From positions 43,586,281-43,650,280 of the forward strand of contig OX381718.1 of NCBI GenBank assembly GCA_947462335.1: a stretch of DNA of 64,000 bases, written 5' to 3'. Each line of letters starts with the position of its first letter. Within the stretch, counting starts at the first letter, position 1. The position numbers and the translations under genes were made by a program. This document shows, piece by piece, positions 1 to 11,000 of this stretch. Under the pieces are notes generated by a model. It searched no databases and had not been told where the DNA came from. It was given only the letters and a program-made list of their open reading frames with translations. The stretch is from Harmothoe impar (Eukaryota > Annelida > Polychaeta > Phyllodocida > Polynoidae).

Positions 1-1966
1 TCTTGCCATAGTAATTCCTGAGAATTGCATTCAGTGTATTAGCAGAACCTATAATGTCTCCCCTATAGCTGAGGCACATTTCTATAAGTTCGTGGTATTT
101 AGGGAGGGGTCATATATTACAAGCTAGGGGTGGGGTGGAATTTCTCATGAGAGAATATTTTAGCCAACCCCACCCTTCAATAAACTTAAAGTGATGGAGA
201 CACATTAAGTTATGATTTTGAGAATCCCCCCCCCCCCAAAAAAAAAATACACATAAAAGAAAACACATAACTAGCCTCATTATACCAAGGATGAACAAAT
301 TAAAATTTCATTTCAATTCAATTCAATTCGTTACCCTCCCCTTTATCAAGGACCTTTAGATATTGGACTACCTACCAAGGGCTTGTATTTGTGCATACAC
401 ACACCCCCCCCCCTTAATACATGGTGGATACAACACCCATTATGTTAAACATATATGAGAGCTCCCTATTGGGTATGGCCAAGAATTTCCTTCATTTTAA
501 ATCATGTAATAAAATGTACATGTATGTCAATGGCAAGGAGTTCTGTCTATATCTATCAACCCCCCCTCCTCCCAGCTGGCAACAAATGACTCAACCCTTA
601 CATATTTCCAGGACACCGGATGAAACCTGATTGCCCAGGATTGAGTCAGTGGAGACAGATATGGTAATGTGCCAAGCCACTTTTTATGTCTTGTTGATTC
701 ACATAAACTCCTCCAGTAGCCGACCTACATATGCTTCACATGCTCCAGCTCATCCCAGATTGAGAGTAACTCAGGCTTGATACAGCATCATACATGATCA
801 GATTAATACCAGCAGGGCCTAGGCAAAGCACAATAGAAATATGTTTCAGGCTACCCAACCATTAGGAATTATTTGAAGAAGATCAATATTATTGACTTAA
901 ATTTGACAATGTGTGAAAATTCTTGGTTTTCCACTAGCATGAGAAAATCCCGTATTTTTACTTTCAATGCATGTGGTGATATTCACTTGACAGCCATAAA
1001 ACAAAGTCCTATTGTATGCGAGGTTTTTGTCAAGTGAAATTGTCCATCTCAACCCAACCAGAGCTGTACCATAACAGAACCCTTATCCATTGGGCTTTTT
1101 TTCTGAATAGATTTTCTGTCAATATTAAATATAGCCTGAAACACACAATGGCTTTGCTCTATGAATCATAGACTTGGCTGGAACTTCATCAGGCATTAGC
1201 ATCCGGGTACATCAGCGGCAGGAGCCAATGTGTGGATGAGACAATTAATGTATTGCACCATAGAATACAATGGGGCTGGATATTTTCTAATCAGTAGTAA
1301 GCCAGATCCTTAGTCATGGTCACATGGGGTGTCGGTGAATGGAATACGTCCATGAGGAAAAGAGCCGGTTGTGATCTGGCAGTTCCATATTGCGAAAAAA
1401 GACTTACCAACACGTTCATTGTTCGTCTACATACTTTTGTGGAACCTCGGTAAATGTATGATATACGTCGCCTATTGATATAAAGTATTATATTATTTAT
1501 ACATTGTGCATCTTATTATTGTTACAGAAGTCCGTAAGTGTAGATAACAAGTTTAATTACACTATACTTAACTGTGAAGAATCATTAGGGATAGAAAAAA
1601 GCCATAGGATGGTGTATTATATTATTGAATTCCGTAGTAAACAAAATCCAACAAACGAATCACTGTGCGATGTACCACGATATAGATAATAATATGGAGG
1701 CTTTCTTATATCAGGTTTCCATGAAAGAAAAGTATATACTTAAATCGCCAATGTTTGTTTTCAATAACAGCTAGACTAGTTAGCGAGAAAAAAGTTAATC
1801 CCGTTTGGAAACTTCAGGATTGTATTCTCCTGTGAGTTCATAATCATGCTGAGTTTTCAATCCAATAAAGGATTAGTCATAACGAATGTGATGTCACCAA
1901 CTTAATTTCCTGCTTTCTATTTCTCACGAAATGACCAATTACCAACGTGGGAAACCTTACCCACGG
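1..1966. other. Noncoding stretch, no gene seen
   Basis: Only short, composition-driven open frames are present and none resembles a known protein. There is a C-run at 226-237 joined to an A-run at 238-247, and another C-run at 404-413. No repeat copy or RNA gene is recognised. Confidence 0.6.
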
Positions 1967-2222
1967 TTAATTAGCTCTTTTAGTGTTGCATAGTGCCTTA
2001 TTGCCCCATGCTTGCTGGTCACCACGATGCACGAATGCAGCCCTGGCGAGTAACTCGCCAGGGCTGCATTCATGCACCGTTCCAACCTCAATGGGTCATC
2101 AATACACTAACGAAGGATCTGTGTGATGCAGAAATGCAGCCTTGAGTATTTACTCACCAGGGCTGCATCATGCATAACGGCATAATTCATTAAAGCAGTA
2201 GGCGGCCTTTAAGGGGGTAATT
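1967..2222. mobile_element. TTAA-hairpin MITE copy 1
   Basis: This copy has the clearest hairpin of the family: 2033-2071 is a perfect palindrome with 19-bp arms around a single A (GAATGCAGCCCTGGCGAGT then its complement). A second, shorter hairpin follows near 2130-2170. The ends are diverged (TTAATTAGC on the left, GGGGGTAATTA on the right), which suggests an old copy. It has no coding capacity and must have been moved by a transposase encoded elsewhere. Confidence 0.75.
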
Positions 2223-4805
2223 AGCTGCTTGAAGATGTAACTGTAAGGAGTTACAGCCTAAGGGATTTAGAAAGGTGTTACATCCCAGTGGGCAATGCTT
2301 CATCTTCTAGAGAAATCCTGCCATGAGGACCTCCTGCCTCTACAGCATTAAGCTTAATGGGCCCATAGCCGTTTTATCTGAGCAAGCTGGTCATTGTTGT
2401 CCAGGGCTGCCGGTGGGAACCCAGATGGGCTCAGCCCACCAAATCGAAATATATTGCAGATGCTTCAAATCATACTCAACTGTGATTGTTCTCCGAAATT
2501 ACCATCTACATAGCCATGATGTCCATGGTGTATTGCTAATGTCAGTTGGATATAGGCTGGGTATAATATTATAGTAATTTCAAATCTAGGCAGGCCCATT
2601 TGGACCCACCTGGAAGACAGGGACAAGAACATTGGTTCCCTTTCCCAGGTGGGGTAACATAGAGAGGCATAGGATATATAATTATATTGAATATGGATGT
2701 ATGCCAATGGCCTCCATACCATCTAATAACACTTGTGGGTGATCAACTGTACGCCACTTCTGCTTCTGTGTTGGGGGATAGGGGCTACATGTATCTGTAT
2801 CCATGACCCACATTGCCATATTGGCAATTACAGAAATGTAAGCATTTAATACAAGCTATGGTAGAAGTTGGGAAGGGATGGAAATGGGTTCCCAATTAAC
2901 AAACACTTCTTGATATTACTCATTCATTAGACATAATATGTAGTCCTGCTGCTACCCTTTTGTGATCGGATACTCATTACAAATTATGACCTTCATATTT
3001 TCCATGAAAGTAGTTTTCAGTCAATTAAGAAGCAATTCATACTAATTCATATGGCTTCACTATCTCAGAGACACAGCCATGAAAGAAAGTATTACAAAGC
3101 TCATACATCTTCATTTATCTATTCATTGGCAATGCTAATTAATTCCTAAAAACAACTAATGATCTCATTGAAATGGAATAGGCTCATTGACTGAATGGTG
3201 AAATGTCAATTTGTTTCTGTAGACAGCAGATTATGTTTAAGAGAATGATTCCAATGATTTAATTTATTAAAGATGCAATAATCCTTTACTCAAGAACCAA
3301 AGTCCCCAACATCACCTAATTATATAATTAGTTAATTCCTACATCTATTCTATAAAATATAAATTTGCTGTTCTGCTATGTACATGACTAAGCTCTTTAA
3401 GTTGTATGTGAATAACAATCCATAGTCATAATTAGTAACACAATTGGTAATTGTAAGATTCAACAATGGAATTATGAAGTAGAATCTAATGGCCTGAAAC
3501 AGATCCTCTCATGATAAAAAACACTTCCACTCCAGGCTTTTATTTCCTACAACGTTCTCTCTAAAATAACTCTTGTTACTATTTAATTGATTTTTATCTG
3601 ATCTTAATTAGCAGCTGAGTAATTAAGTAGTGAGGGGCATGGGGGTGACTGGAAGTGAGAAGAGAACACTATATCTCTGTCTGCAGCCAAGGACTCCAAT
3701 TAGGAAGGCTAAGACGGTCTCACCCTGGGAATAGGAACTTTAATTAAGGGTCTTCAGAGTTCCTAAGCCACCCAATCTAAAACCCAATACTGCTCAATAT
3801 GTCAGAGGGATGTGACAGGGAACTACAAATTAAGAGGATTTACTTCTAAACATACCTTAATTACCTTGAAGCAGGAACTCCAGTGCTGAAGCATTTTTAG
3901 CTGGAGTTCTGCGCTATAATGTTTTTGATATTATAAAGTTGATTTAATGGCATTGAGAAATGATTAGAAGGATAGTCGAACAATGCTTATTACTGAGTTA
4001 AGCCATATATAGCGGACTTTCTTTCAAGGCTTCGAGAGTCAAACACTGTTAAACTGTGGCACAGTCCTTTTCTAGTATGAAGAATGTATGCCGGCGTTGA
4101 TTTGCCCATGTTTTGAAATCATGTTAGGAAGGGGTAGAAATTTAAAATAGATGGAATACGATTAACATAATTCTGTACATGCAAAAGGACTCCATACTAT
4201 CCTCAAAGGCCATACCGACATGAGTTGTGTACATTACCCTTTAGTGACGGCCTGCTATATTAAAGCAACATTAAATTGTGTCATAATGATGCTGGACAGC
4301 GAGTAACCCGTGGGCCATTACAAGTGCATAATAATATATAGACTCTTCAGGAGGTTACTATGAATAATATAATCGATTTTGACATAAAACTGTCCCTGCC
4401 ATCTCATGTTATGTGAATATTGATTGTATGAGTATGTAGATAAATATACCCAATCTTGTTAGGTTATGTAAGATTTTTTCAAGATAAATCAAGTGAGCCC
4501 ATAAAGGCCAGCGTTTCATGGGGGGAAAATCCTTCAAGGCCTACAGTTACAATGGCTACCCAAAAGACCTCAATGCATCCCATATTCCTCTGGACAGGAA
4601 GTCCACATCTTCACACCGGAAGTGTCCACAATCTGGGATGATTAGTGACACCCACTAAGTACCTCCTACATAAAGCTCCCCTTGGCCTTTTATACTGTGG
4701 GGATAATATCATCCAATCGGGTTCCACTTGGAGTGGGGCTAGGTGGGTCTGTCAGGGGCTAGTAAAGTAACCTCAGCTCTACCTGTACTCTCTGCATGGG
4801 ACTAA
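2223..4805. other. AT-rich noncoding stretch
   Basis: No gene or recognisable repeat copy is seen. The middle is AT-rich and holds a run of TAATTA motifs, annotated separately. Confidence 0.55.
3136..3863. promoter_or_regulatory. Cluster of TAATTA homeodomain core sites
   Basis: TAATTA occurs at 3136, 3317, 3325, 3429, 3605, 3620, 3741 and 3858, eight times in about 730 bp. TAATTA is the core bound by many Antp- and paired-class homeodomain proteins. The clustering is seen directly; enhancer function is inference, and AT-rich composition alone would produce some of these matches. Confidence 0.3.
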
Positions 4806-5055
4806 TCTAATAAGGGCCACATAGTGCTTTGGTGATGTATCCCCTTTCATTGTCATGATGCATGAATGCAGACCTGGCAAGTGCCTCACCAGTGCTTCAT
4901 TCAAGCATCATGCTAACCCTATTGCAGGGTTGATATACTCCTGAAGGGTCGGCATGATGCATAGGTACAGCACTGAGGAGTTACTCGCCAGGTCTGCATT
5001 CATGCTTCATGATAGCAAATGACATTAAAGCATGCTGCGGTCGTTAAAGGGTTAA
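4806..5055. mobile_element. TTAA-hairpin MITE copy 2
   Basis: The left end reads TAATAAGGGCCACATAGTGC and the right end TCGTTAAAGGGTTAA. The internal ACCCTATTGCAGGGT-type central hairpin is degenerate and both flanking GCAG...CTGC hairpins carry substitutions. It is a near full-length, moderately diverged copy. Confidence 0.8.
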
Positions 5056-5804
5056 TCTAATAACTCCCTCTGTAAGGGGAGAACCTCCATATACAGGTGG
5101 GGTAAACAAGGTTAGGTTGCCATGGCAACTGGCACCTGGGAGCTGATGAATAGAGATGTCACCACGCCCCTTTACATTCAAGGAAAGGCCAGTGAAAACA
5201 CACACCGAGTCGCTGCTGCTCAGACTTCTATTAATTCTATATGACTGTCAAGGCAAAGGATCTGCAGCAAGTTTCTTATGGGTAATTCCTTCAAGCCCGT
5301 GTCAATTTGCTTGTGAGGTTCTATATGGAATGTCATTGCATTCCATTACATGTAGATACCTCGTCTCAGACATTTCATCTGCGGAATACTGTTTATAATG
5401 CAGAGGTGCATGTATACATAGTTGATACTAGGAATAATTATTCTATGTGATTAAACGTGTCTCTATCAGTATCTAAAGGCTATTATGAGAGTAGACCATA
5501 ATCATGTCCGACAATTAGAACTGGAAATTCTTCATAAAAATGGACCTGGAAGTTTACTATGACCCTAATTGAGTTGCTAACTACTTCACAATTAAAACAT
5601 AATTCATAGTTTAGCTCATATTTGATCAAAATTCAATATTCATATGGAGTACACACTTTAATTCCAATCATATGAAATACACTGTAAATGCTGATGCAGA
5701 GGGTCATCAGCATTTGCTTTAGTCAATGACGTCATTTTTGAACGTTCCCTAAGATAATGATCCTGTGAATTTGACCCTCCCTCACCCACTTCTCCAGTCC
5801 TAGA
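5056..5804. other. Noncoding stretch
   Basis: No gene seen. A perfect RFX-type X-box palindrome at 5116-5129 is annotated separately. Confidence 0.5.
5116..5129. promoter_or_regulatory. Perfect X-box (RFX-type) palindrome
   Basis: GTTGCCATGGCAAC is a perfect 14-bp palindrome matching the RFX family X-box consensus, which in animals often marks promoters of ciliary genes. No convincing gene start lies next to it, so its use is unproven. A second identical 14-mer is at 51732-51745. Confidence 0.35.
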
Positions 5805-5905
5805 ACGGGGCCATTTATGAGCTAACGTTATGACAATTGTTGCTGCAGTAATATCATAGCCCGGACAGAGGGCTATTGGTTGGCCCTCACACTGATAAAT
5901 CAGTG
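5805..5905 (+). repeat. Dispersed repeat, left copy of a pair flanking the Gypsy element
   Basis: This stretch, containing GTTATGACAATTGTTGCTGC and GGACAGAGGGCTATTGG, recurs in the same orientation at 14035-14135. The two copies differ at many positions, so they are old members of an interspersed family rather than part of the young LTR element between them. Confidence 0.6.
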
Positions 5906-6050
5906 TCCTGGCCCTTAGTCTGTGGTCGCTATCCCAAGGGGTTTCTCCCAAAGTAGCCACAGGGTCATTAGTCAGGCATGACCAAATGTTAAAGGACTGA
6001 GGCAAAACAACCTCTGATTAATGCTGTACTCAAAAGGACTTAGCCTAATA

Positions 6051-6054
6051 CAAG
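6051..6054. repeat. Target site duplication, left
   Basis: CAAG precedes the first LTR here and follows the second LTR at 13862-13865. A 4-bp duplication is within the usual Ty3/Gypsy range and shows that the element is one undisturbed insertion. Confidence 0.8.
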
Positions 6055-6272
6055 TGTGATAGAGCTAGATTCCAATGTATTGTATTTAGAATAACTTTAT
6101 CATATTCTCTATATCTGAACACTGACTTTTACACATCTCCTTTAATGTGAGTGCACTCTGTGACTATCCGGGTGCGTTGTGCGTCAGGTGATTTACGGCT
6201 TGTGAGCGGACTCACACCCAGTCACCCTGGATGACGGGGAATCACCGAGCCCTCCAACGTCATAGCAGTCTA

Positions 6273-6301
6273 TGACGTCAAGCCAACGTCTCCTTATATG
6301 G
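6273..6301 (+). promoter_or_regulatory. LTR promoter candidates: CRE and CArG box
   Basis: TGACGTCA at 6273-6280 is a perfect cAMP response element, preceded at 6256-6262 by an inverted half site (AACGTCA). CCTTATATGG at 6292-6301 is a perfect CArG box, the SRF binding site, and could also serve as an AT-rich TATA substitute. ATTGG (inverted CCAAT) follows near 6310 and 6330. The same sites are in the 3' LTR at 13284-13312. The motifs are seen directly; that they drive transcription is inference. Confidence 0.45.
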
Positions 6302-6778
6302 AGGGGCCTATTGGGGCTCCTGCTTGGGGATTGGCTGGAGCTGCATTACACTGTTACTATTTTTAGACATTACACCAAGTTCAAATCTGAATATGTAATT
6401 CTGTTAGGCAAAACCTAGCTGCTGGCTCTTGCCAAGGAACTTTAGGCCAATCTTCCAAACAGAACACTGGTGTGTGGGAACAGGATACTTTGGTATGGAA
6501 ACAGCAGAGGGCTTCACATGCTCTGTGAGCTGCTCTCCCTGTGAGCAGGTCTGAGACCGAGCGGCGTGCGGGCTGCGCACGTGGGGACTGCTGGGACAAA
6601 AGGGATACCCCAGTATGGTACACCAACTACACAAGAACTGTTCAACACAACATCTTTAACTGACATTCATGGACACTATTTACTTAAAGGAACCTTGTGA
6701 ATTATATACTATTGTGCTATATTTGGACATACACTATATGGAGGAATTATAACTATTGTGCTGTACACCTTTGGACTT

Positions 6779-6784
6779 ATTAAA
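6779..6784 (+). terminator. Polyadenylation signal ATTAAA in LTR
   Basis: ATTAAA is the commonest variant of AATAAA and lies 66 bases before the LTR end, a usual position for the end of the R region. The matching site in the 3' LTR, 13790-13795, would be the one used. Confidence 0.45.
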
Positions 6785-6856
6785 CCCTTCTTACATTCAC
6801 ACCAGGTCTTATCTTTACTTGTAATAGGGTAGGCTAAAAGCCCTGTTACAATATAG

Positions 6857-6874
6857 TGGAGAACCTACAAGACC
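6857..6874 (+). other. Candidate primer binding site
   Basis: TGG begins six bases after the 5' LTR, as expected for a site complementary to a tRNA ending in CCA. I cannot assign the tRNA. A sequence resembling a common Gypsy primer site (TTGGTGGCAGCACTGAG) sits at 7120-7136, oddly about 270 bp downstream, and is the alternative. Confidence 0.35.
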
Positions 6875-7269
6875 CCAACCTCTCAGCGAGTTGTCCCAGA
6901 ACTACACTACATATGAAATCAACAAAACAGGACAAAGGATTATGGAGCAATATTTGTTTGATAAAGACACACTACAGAGGGGCCACAGTGCATACTTGGT
7001 AGGCACCCCATACTGGCTGCTTCGTGAGGGACGCAGGGTAGCTCCTCACCAGACGCACCACCAGAGGCAGAAAATCAATACCTAGCCCTATCACAAGGAC
7101 CTCAGTGGGTCACTAACACAGTTGGTGGCAGCACTGAGTGGTCATGCAGCAGTGCTCAGCGCTGTGCGTTGCTCATTTCGGCAGTAGCAGTGGCTACGAG
7201 CTCTGAGCTGCTCATTCCAGACCTGGCTGACTCAATGACACAGTAGATTCTATAGCAAGCTAAGTCAAG
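6875..7269 (+). other. Gypsy untranslated leader
   Basis: This 395-bp stretch lies between the candidate primer binding site and the gag start. It has no convincing ORF and would carry packaging signals if any. The primer-site-like TTGGTGGCAGCAC near its end is unexplained. Confidence 0.6.
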
Positions 7270-8004
7270 ATGAATGAAATGTATGCTCCTGGTTATTTTT
7301 ATGGTAATGAAAGTGAGGATGCTGAAGAATTTATTATAAAATTTGAAGCATATTTCTCCATAAACAGCGATATAAATCTGGCTAGAGTGTTTTGCCTGGT
7401 ATTGAGAGGGAAATCATTTGTTTGGCTCAAATCTTTGGAAGAGGAAAAGAAACAGACTTTTGATAGTTTGAAACAAGCCTTTCTGGAAAGATATACATTA
7501 AATGAAAACTTCAAATTTGTGAAAGTTGGACATATATTTACTGAAAAACAAAGAGACAATGAAAAGGCACAGGACTACTACTCCAGAGTAATAGCTGCAT
7601 GTAGATCAGCAGGACTAAACAGTGACATGCAAAGGCAGGCTGTGCTGCAGGGAATGCATAATGGACTTAGAGGTAAAGTGATGAGGCAGGAACCAAAGAC
7701 AATGAAGGACCTTGAACATTGTATGGACATGATGCAGACCATGGATGACTTACAAATAGAGAGTAATGAACTCAGTGCATCCATAAAGGAAATGAAGGAT
7801 ATGATATCCACTCTGGCTGAAGAGCAGTCAAAGGAGACTTTACCACCTGACCCACCTCCCAGGATCAATAACATGTCAACTGATAGAGGTAAGTGCAACC
7901 AACAAAACACTTGCAAGGTTTATAATTCAAAAAGAAATTACAATGCTACAAATGTGAATTACAATTCAAAATTCAAAGATCAGAACTTTAGAAACAGATT
8001 CTAG
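7270..8004 (+). CDS. gag: Gag polyprotein of Gypsy element
   Basis: The 244-residue product would form the cytoplasmic particle in which reverse transcription occurs. Residues about 15-125 look like a Retrotrans_gag capsid domain: a W-x-K-S-L segment (WLKSLEEEKKQTFDSLKQ) followed by F-L-E-R-Y. Residues 135-190 are charged and probably helical. The C-terminal 40 residues are rich in Asn and Lys, with only two cysteines, and no CX2CX4HX4C zinc knuckle is present, unlike many Gypsy Gags; the basic tail may bind RNA instead. The start is the first ATG of the frame after the leader. It ends at UAG 8002-8004, and the same frame continues open into pol. Gag is short for the family. Confidence 0.9.
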   Translation: MNEMYAPGYFYGNESEDAEEFIIKFEAYFSINSDINLARVFCLVLRGKSFVWLKSLEEEKKQTFDSLKQAFLERYTLNENFKFVKVGHIFTEKQRDNEKAQDYYSRVIAACRSAGLNSDMQRQAVLQGMHNGLRGKVMRQEPKTMKDLEHCMDMMQTMDDLQIESNELSASIKEMKDMISTLAEEQSKETLPPDPPPRINNMSTDRGKCNQQNTCKVYNSKRNYNATNVNYNSKFKDQNFRNRF

Positions 8005-8040
8005 AATTACCAGTCTGTCTATGGAGCTGCCAGCTCATCC
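8002..8040 (+). other. In-frame UAG junction between gag and pol
   Basis: Gag (from 7270) and pol (from 8041) share a reading frame. After UAG at 8002-8004 the next 12 codons (N-Y-Q-S-V-Y-G-A-A-S-S-S) are open and run straight into the pol ATG. Pol could be made by UAG readthrough, as in gammaretroviruses, or by initiation at the ATG at 8041. The base after the stop is A and the CARYYA readthrough context is not present, so a downstream structure would be needed. Frameshifting is not required. Confidence 0.75.
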
Positions 8041-11000
8041 ATGGATAGACCATATAGATATCATTGCTCACAAAGGTCTCATGTGAAAGAAAGGTCTCAA
8101 TTCAGAAAAAGGTCTCATTTCGGACAAGGGTCTCATATCAATGAAGGATTTCATGTTAAAGAGGATAATATACCAACTATTGCTGCAATTGCAAAATTAA
8201 ATAGGAATTATGTGGAAGGTTCCATAAGGGGAAGACTCATAAATATCTTAGTGGACACAGGAGCCAGTGTGTCATGTGTAACCTGGCCTATGCTAAAAAG
8301 TATTGGTTTCAAGGAAAAGGATCTTACAGGGACTCCTGCTATCCGAAGGGTTAGAGGTGTAGGTGGTGAAATACAAGAGGTAATTGGAGCAGTAGACTTG
8401 ATTATTTCTATTTCAGGATTCAAAATTCAGCAGAAATTCCATGTATTTAGGCACCTGTTCACACCTATGATATTAGGATTAGATTTTCTCACAGATTACA
8501 ATGCCATGATTAATGTTGGTAAAGGAGTACTGATATTAGATGATGGATTGGCTGCAGTGAGTTTGGTAGAGAAGAGCAAAACATTTGCAAAGTCAGCAAA
8601 ATCAGTAAAGGGTGTCATGATACCACCTAGAGCACAGTGCAATATACCCTTAAGAGTAGGAAGGTGCAGATCAGGAACCAGTTATCTGATGGAACCAATT
8701 TCAAGTTTAGATACAAAGCATAATTTGGTAGGAACAAAATGTTTGGTAAAGGTAATGGGGGATAGAGTGAACTATCTCTTGATGAATCCTACCAATGCTA
8801 CAGTATGGATAAATAAAGGTACTGTAATTGCTACTGCTACAGCAGTAGGGTCCAATGAAATAACTGAATTAGACAGTGAAAAGGGGAACACAGCAAATGT
8901 GTGTGCTGTAGGGACAGAAACCGAATTGAAAGAAGAGGAATACATTAAAATTGCTGCAGACTTAGGGATAAGTCTGGAAGGTACTGAATTGACTGCAGAG
9001 CAACAAAGAAGGCTCATGATACTCTTAGGGCAATACAGAAAGGTATTTGCAAAGGACATGTCAGAGCTTGGACACACAAGTGTCTACAAGCACAAGATAG
9101 ATACAGGTGATGCTAGACCCATCAGGCAAAGGTTCTATAGACATTCAGCAGAGGCTCAAAAAGAGGCAGAAAAACAAATCAAAGAAATGCTAGAAAATGG
9201 GATCATTGAGAAATCAACATCTGAGTGGCATTTCCCTGTGGTTATGGTTAAAAAGAAAGATGGATCATTTAGGTTCTGCATAGATTATAGAAAGCTTAAT
9301 GCTGTAACAAGGCCAATGTCTTTTCCTCTACCTAGAATGGAGGATGTTTTTGATACTATTGGAGCAGAGAAACCCAGCTGGTTCAGTACGCTTGATTTAC
9401 GGTCCGGATTTTGGCAGGTGGAATTAGATGAGAAAAGCAGAGACAAATCTGCATTTATTACACCTCAAGGGGTATACAGATGGACCAAAATGCCATTTGG
9501 GTTATGCAATGCCAGTGCAACATTCCAGATGGTCATGTCAGAAGTGTTAAGAGGCTTAAACTGGAAAACTTCATTAGTATATATTGATGATGTAATTATA
9601 TTTTCTTCTACTTTTGAAGACCATTACAACCATCTTAAACAGGTATTTGACAAATTAGGGGAAGCTAATCTTAAAATGAAAGCGGAAAAATGCAAACTAT
9701 TTACGCGCTCAGTGGACTACTTAGGCCATGTTATTTCCAAAAATGGAATTCAGGTAGACCCAGTCAAAACTAAAGTTATAAGGGAATTTCCAACTCCAAA
9801 ACATGCTAAAGATGTTAGATCATTTTTGGGTATGTGTAATTATTTCCGGCGTTTTATCAAATCCTATGCTAAAATAGCATTGCCATTAAACCAATTACTG
9901 AAAAAGGAGGCTAAATTTGTGTGGACAAATGACTGTGAAGTGGCATTCAACACACTGAAAGAAAGATTGATTAGTCCACCAGTTTTGGCATATGCATCCA
10001 GCAACTCCAAATACCAAATAAGCTGTGATGCTTCCACCTATGCCCTGGGCTATGCATTGGAAATATTAGATGTGAATGGGAAACCAAGGGCCATAGCCTA
10101 TGGTGGTAGAGCTCTTAGAGGTGCTGAATTAAATTGGAACATAGGTGAACTGGAATGCCTTGCAGTGGTTGAGGCTATAAAGAAGTTTCACCCATACCTA
10201 GCAAATGGTCATTTTAACATATATACAGACCATATAGCTCTCAAGTGGCTACAAAACACCAAAGACATGACTGGCAGACTAGCCAGATGGTCACTAATGC
10301 TGCAGGGTTATTCCTTCACAATTGATCACAGAAGTGGGAAGTCAAATACTCTTGCAGATGGGTTGTCAAGAAGGCATTATGAAGGGAAGGAAAATGAAAC
10401 ACTGGTTGATATTGAGGAATTATGGCCTGCTATTTCATCAGCAACATCAGATGAGTCTATGATGCTGGAATGTAAATTTGAGTATAAGAACAATGCTGAT
10501 ACCTGTAATAAAGAGTTTAATATACTGCATGCTGTGGATGCAGAGGAAATAGATGAAGAGCCTTCGGTGGCAGATATTGATCAATCAAATGATCTGAAGG
10601 CACTACAGGAAAAATGTCCTGATTGTGGGCCAATGATACAATACCTGAAGGAAGGTGAACTGCCAGCTAACACAAAAGTAGCAAGGAAGATAACAATTGA
10701 AGCTGATAATTACACATTGCTAGATGGTGTGCTATACCATCTGTATTATAGAAGGTCTAAAGGGTTGCCTAAGGCAGACCGCCTAGTGAAACAATTAGTG
10801 GTACCAGAGCCATTAAGACATGAGGCATTGCAGGCATACCATGATTCTCTGATGGGTGGAGGCCATCAGGGGAAAGAGCGAACATACACAGCATTACGCA
10901 ACAAATACTACTGGGTTCATATGTATAGAGATGTTGAACAACATACTAGATCTTGTATCGAGTGTCAAAAATCCAAAAACAGACCGACAGTTACCAAAGC

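Larger units (their letters stand above)
6055..6850 (+). repeat. 5' LTR
   Basis: The 796-bp repeat starts TGTGATAGAG and ends CTGTTACA, and matches 13066-13861 at an offset of 7011 without a difference that I could find. The first half holds a full CRE (TGACGTCA) and a CArG box; the last 75 bases hold ATTAAA, a likely polyadenylation signal. The antisense open frames inside it also occur in the other LTR and have no protein-like features. Confidence 0.96.

Noticed and set aside
1967..2222. CRISPR-like array from the recurring GCAGCCCTGGCGAGT motif
   Set aside because: The motif recurs as palindromic halves inside dispersed elements, not as regularly spaced repeats with unique spacers, and the DNA is from an animal.
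6404..6634. Antisense ORFs of 76 and 81 codons inside the LTR, repeated at 13415-13645
   Set aside because: They occur twice only because the LTR does, lie antisense to the element and have no domain features.
7120..7136. TTGGTGGCAGCACTGAG as the primer binding site
   Set aside because: It resembles a common Gypsy site but lies about 270 bp from the LTR, too far for normal priming; mentioned only as an alternative.
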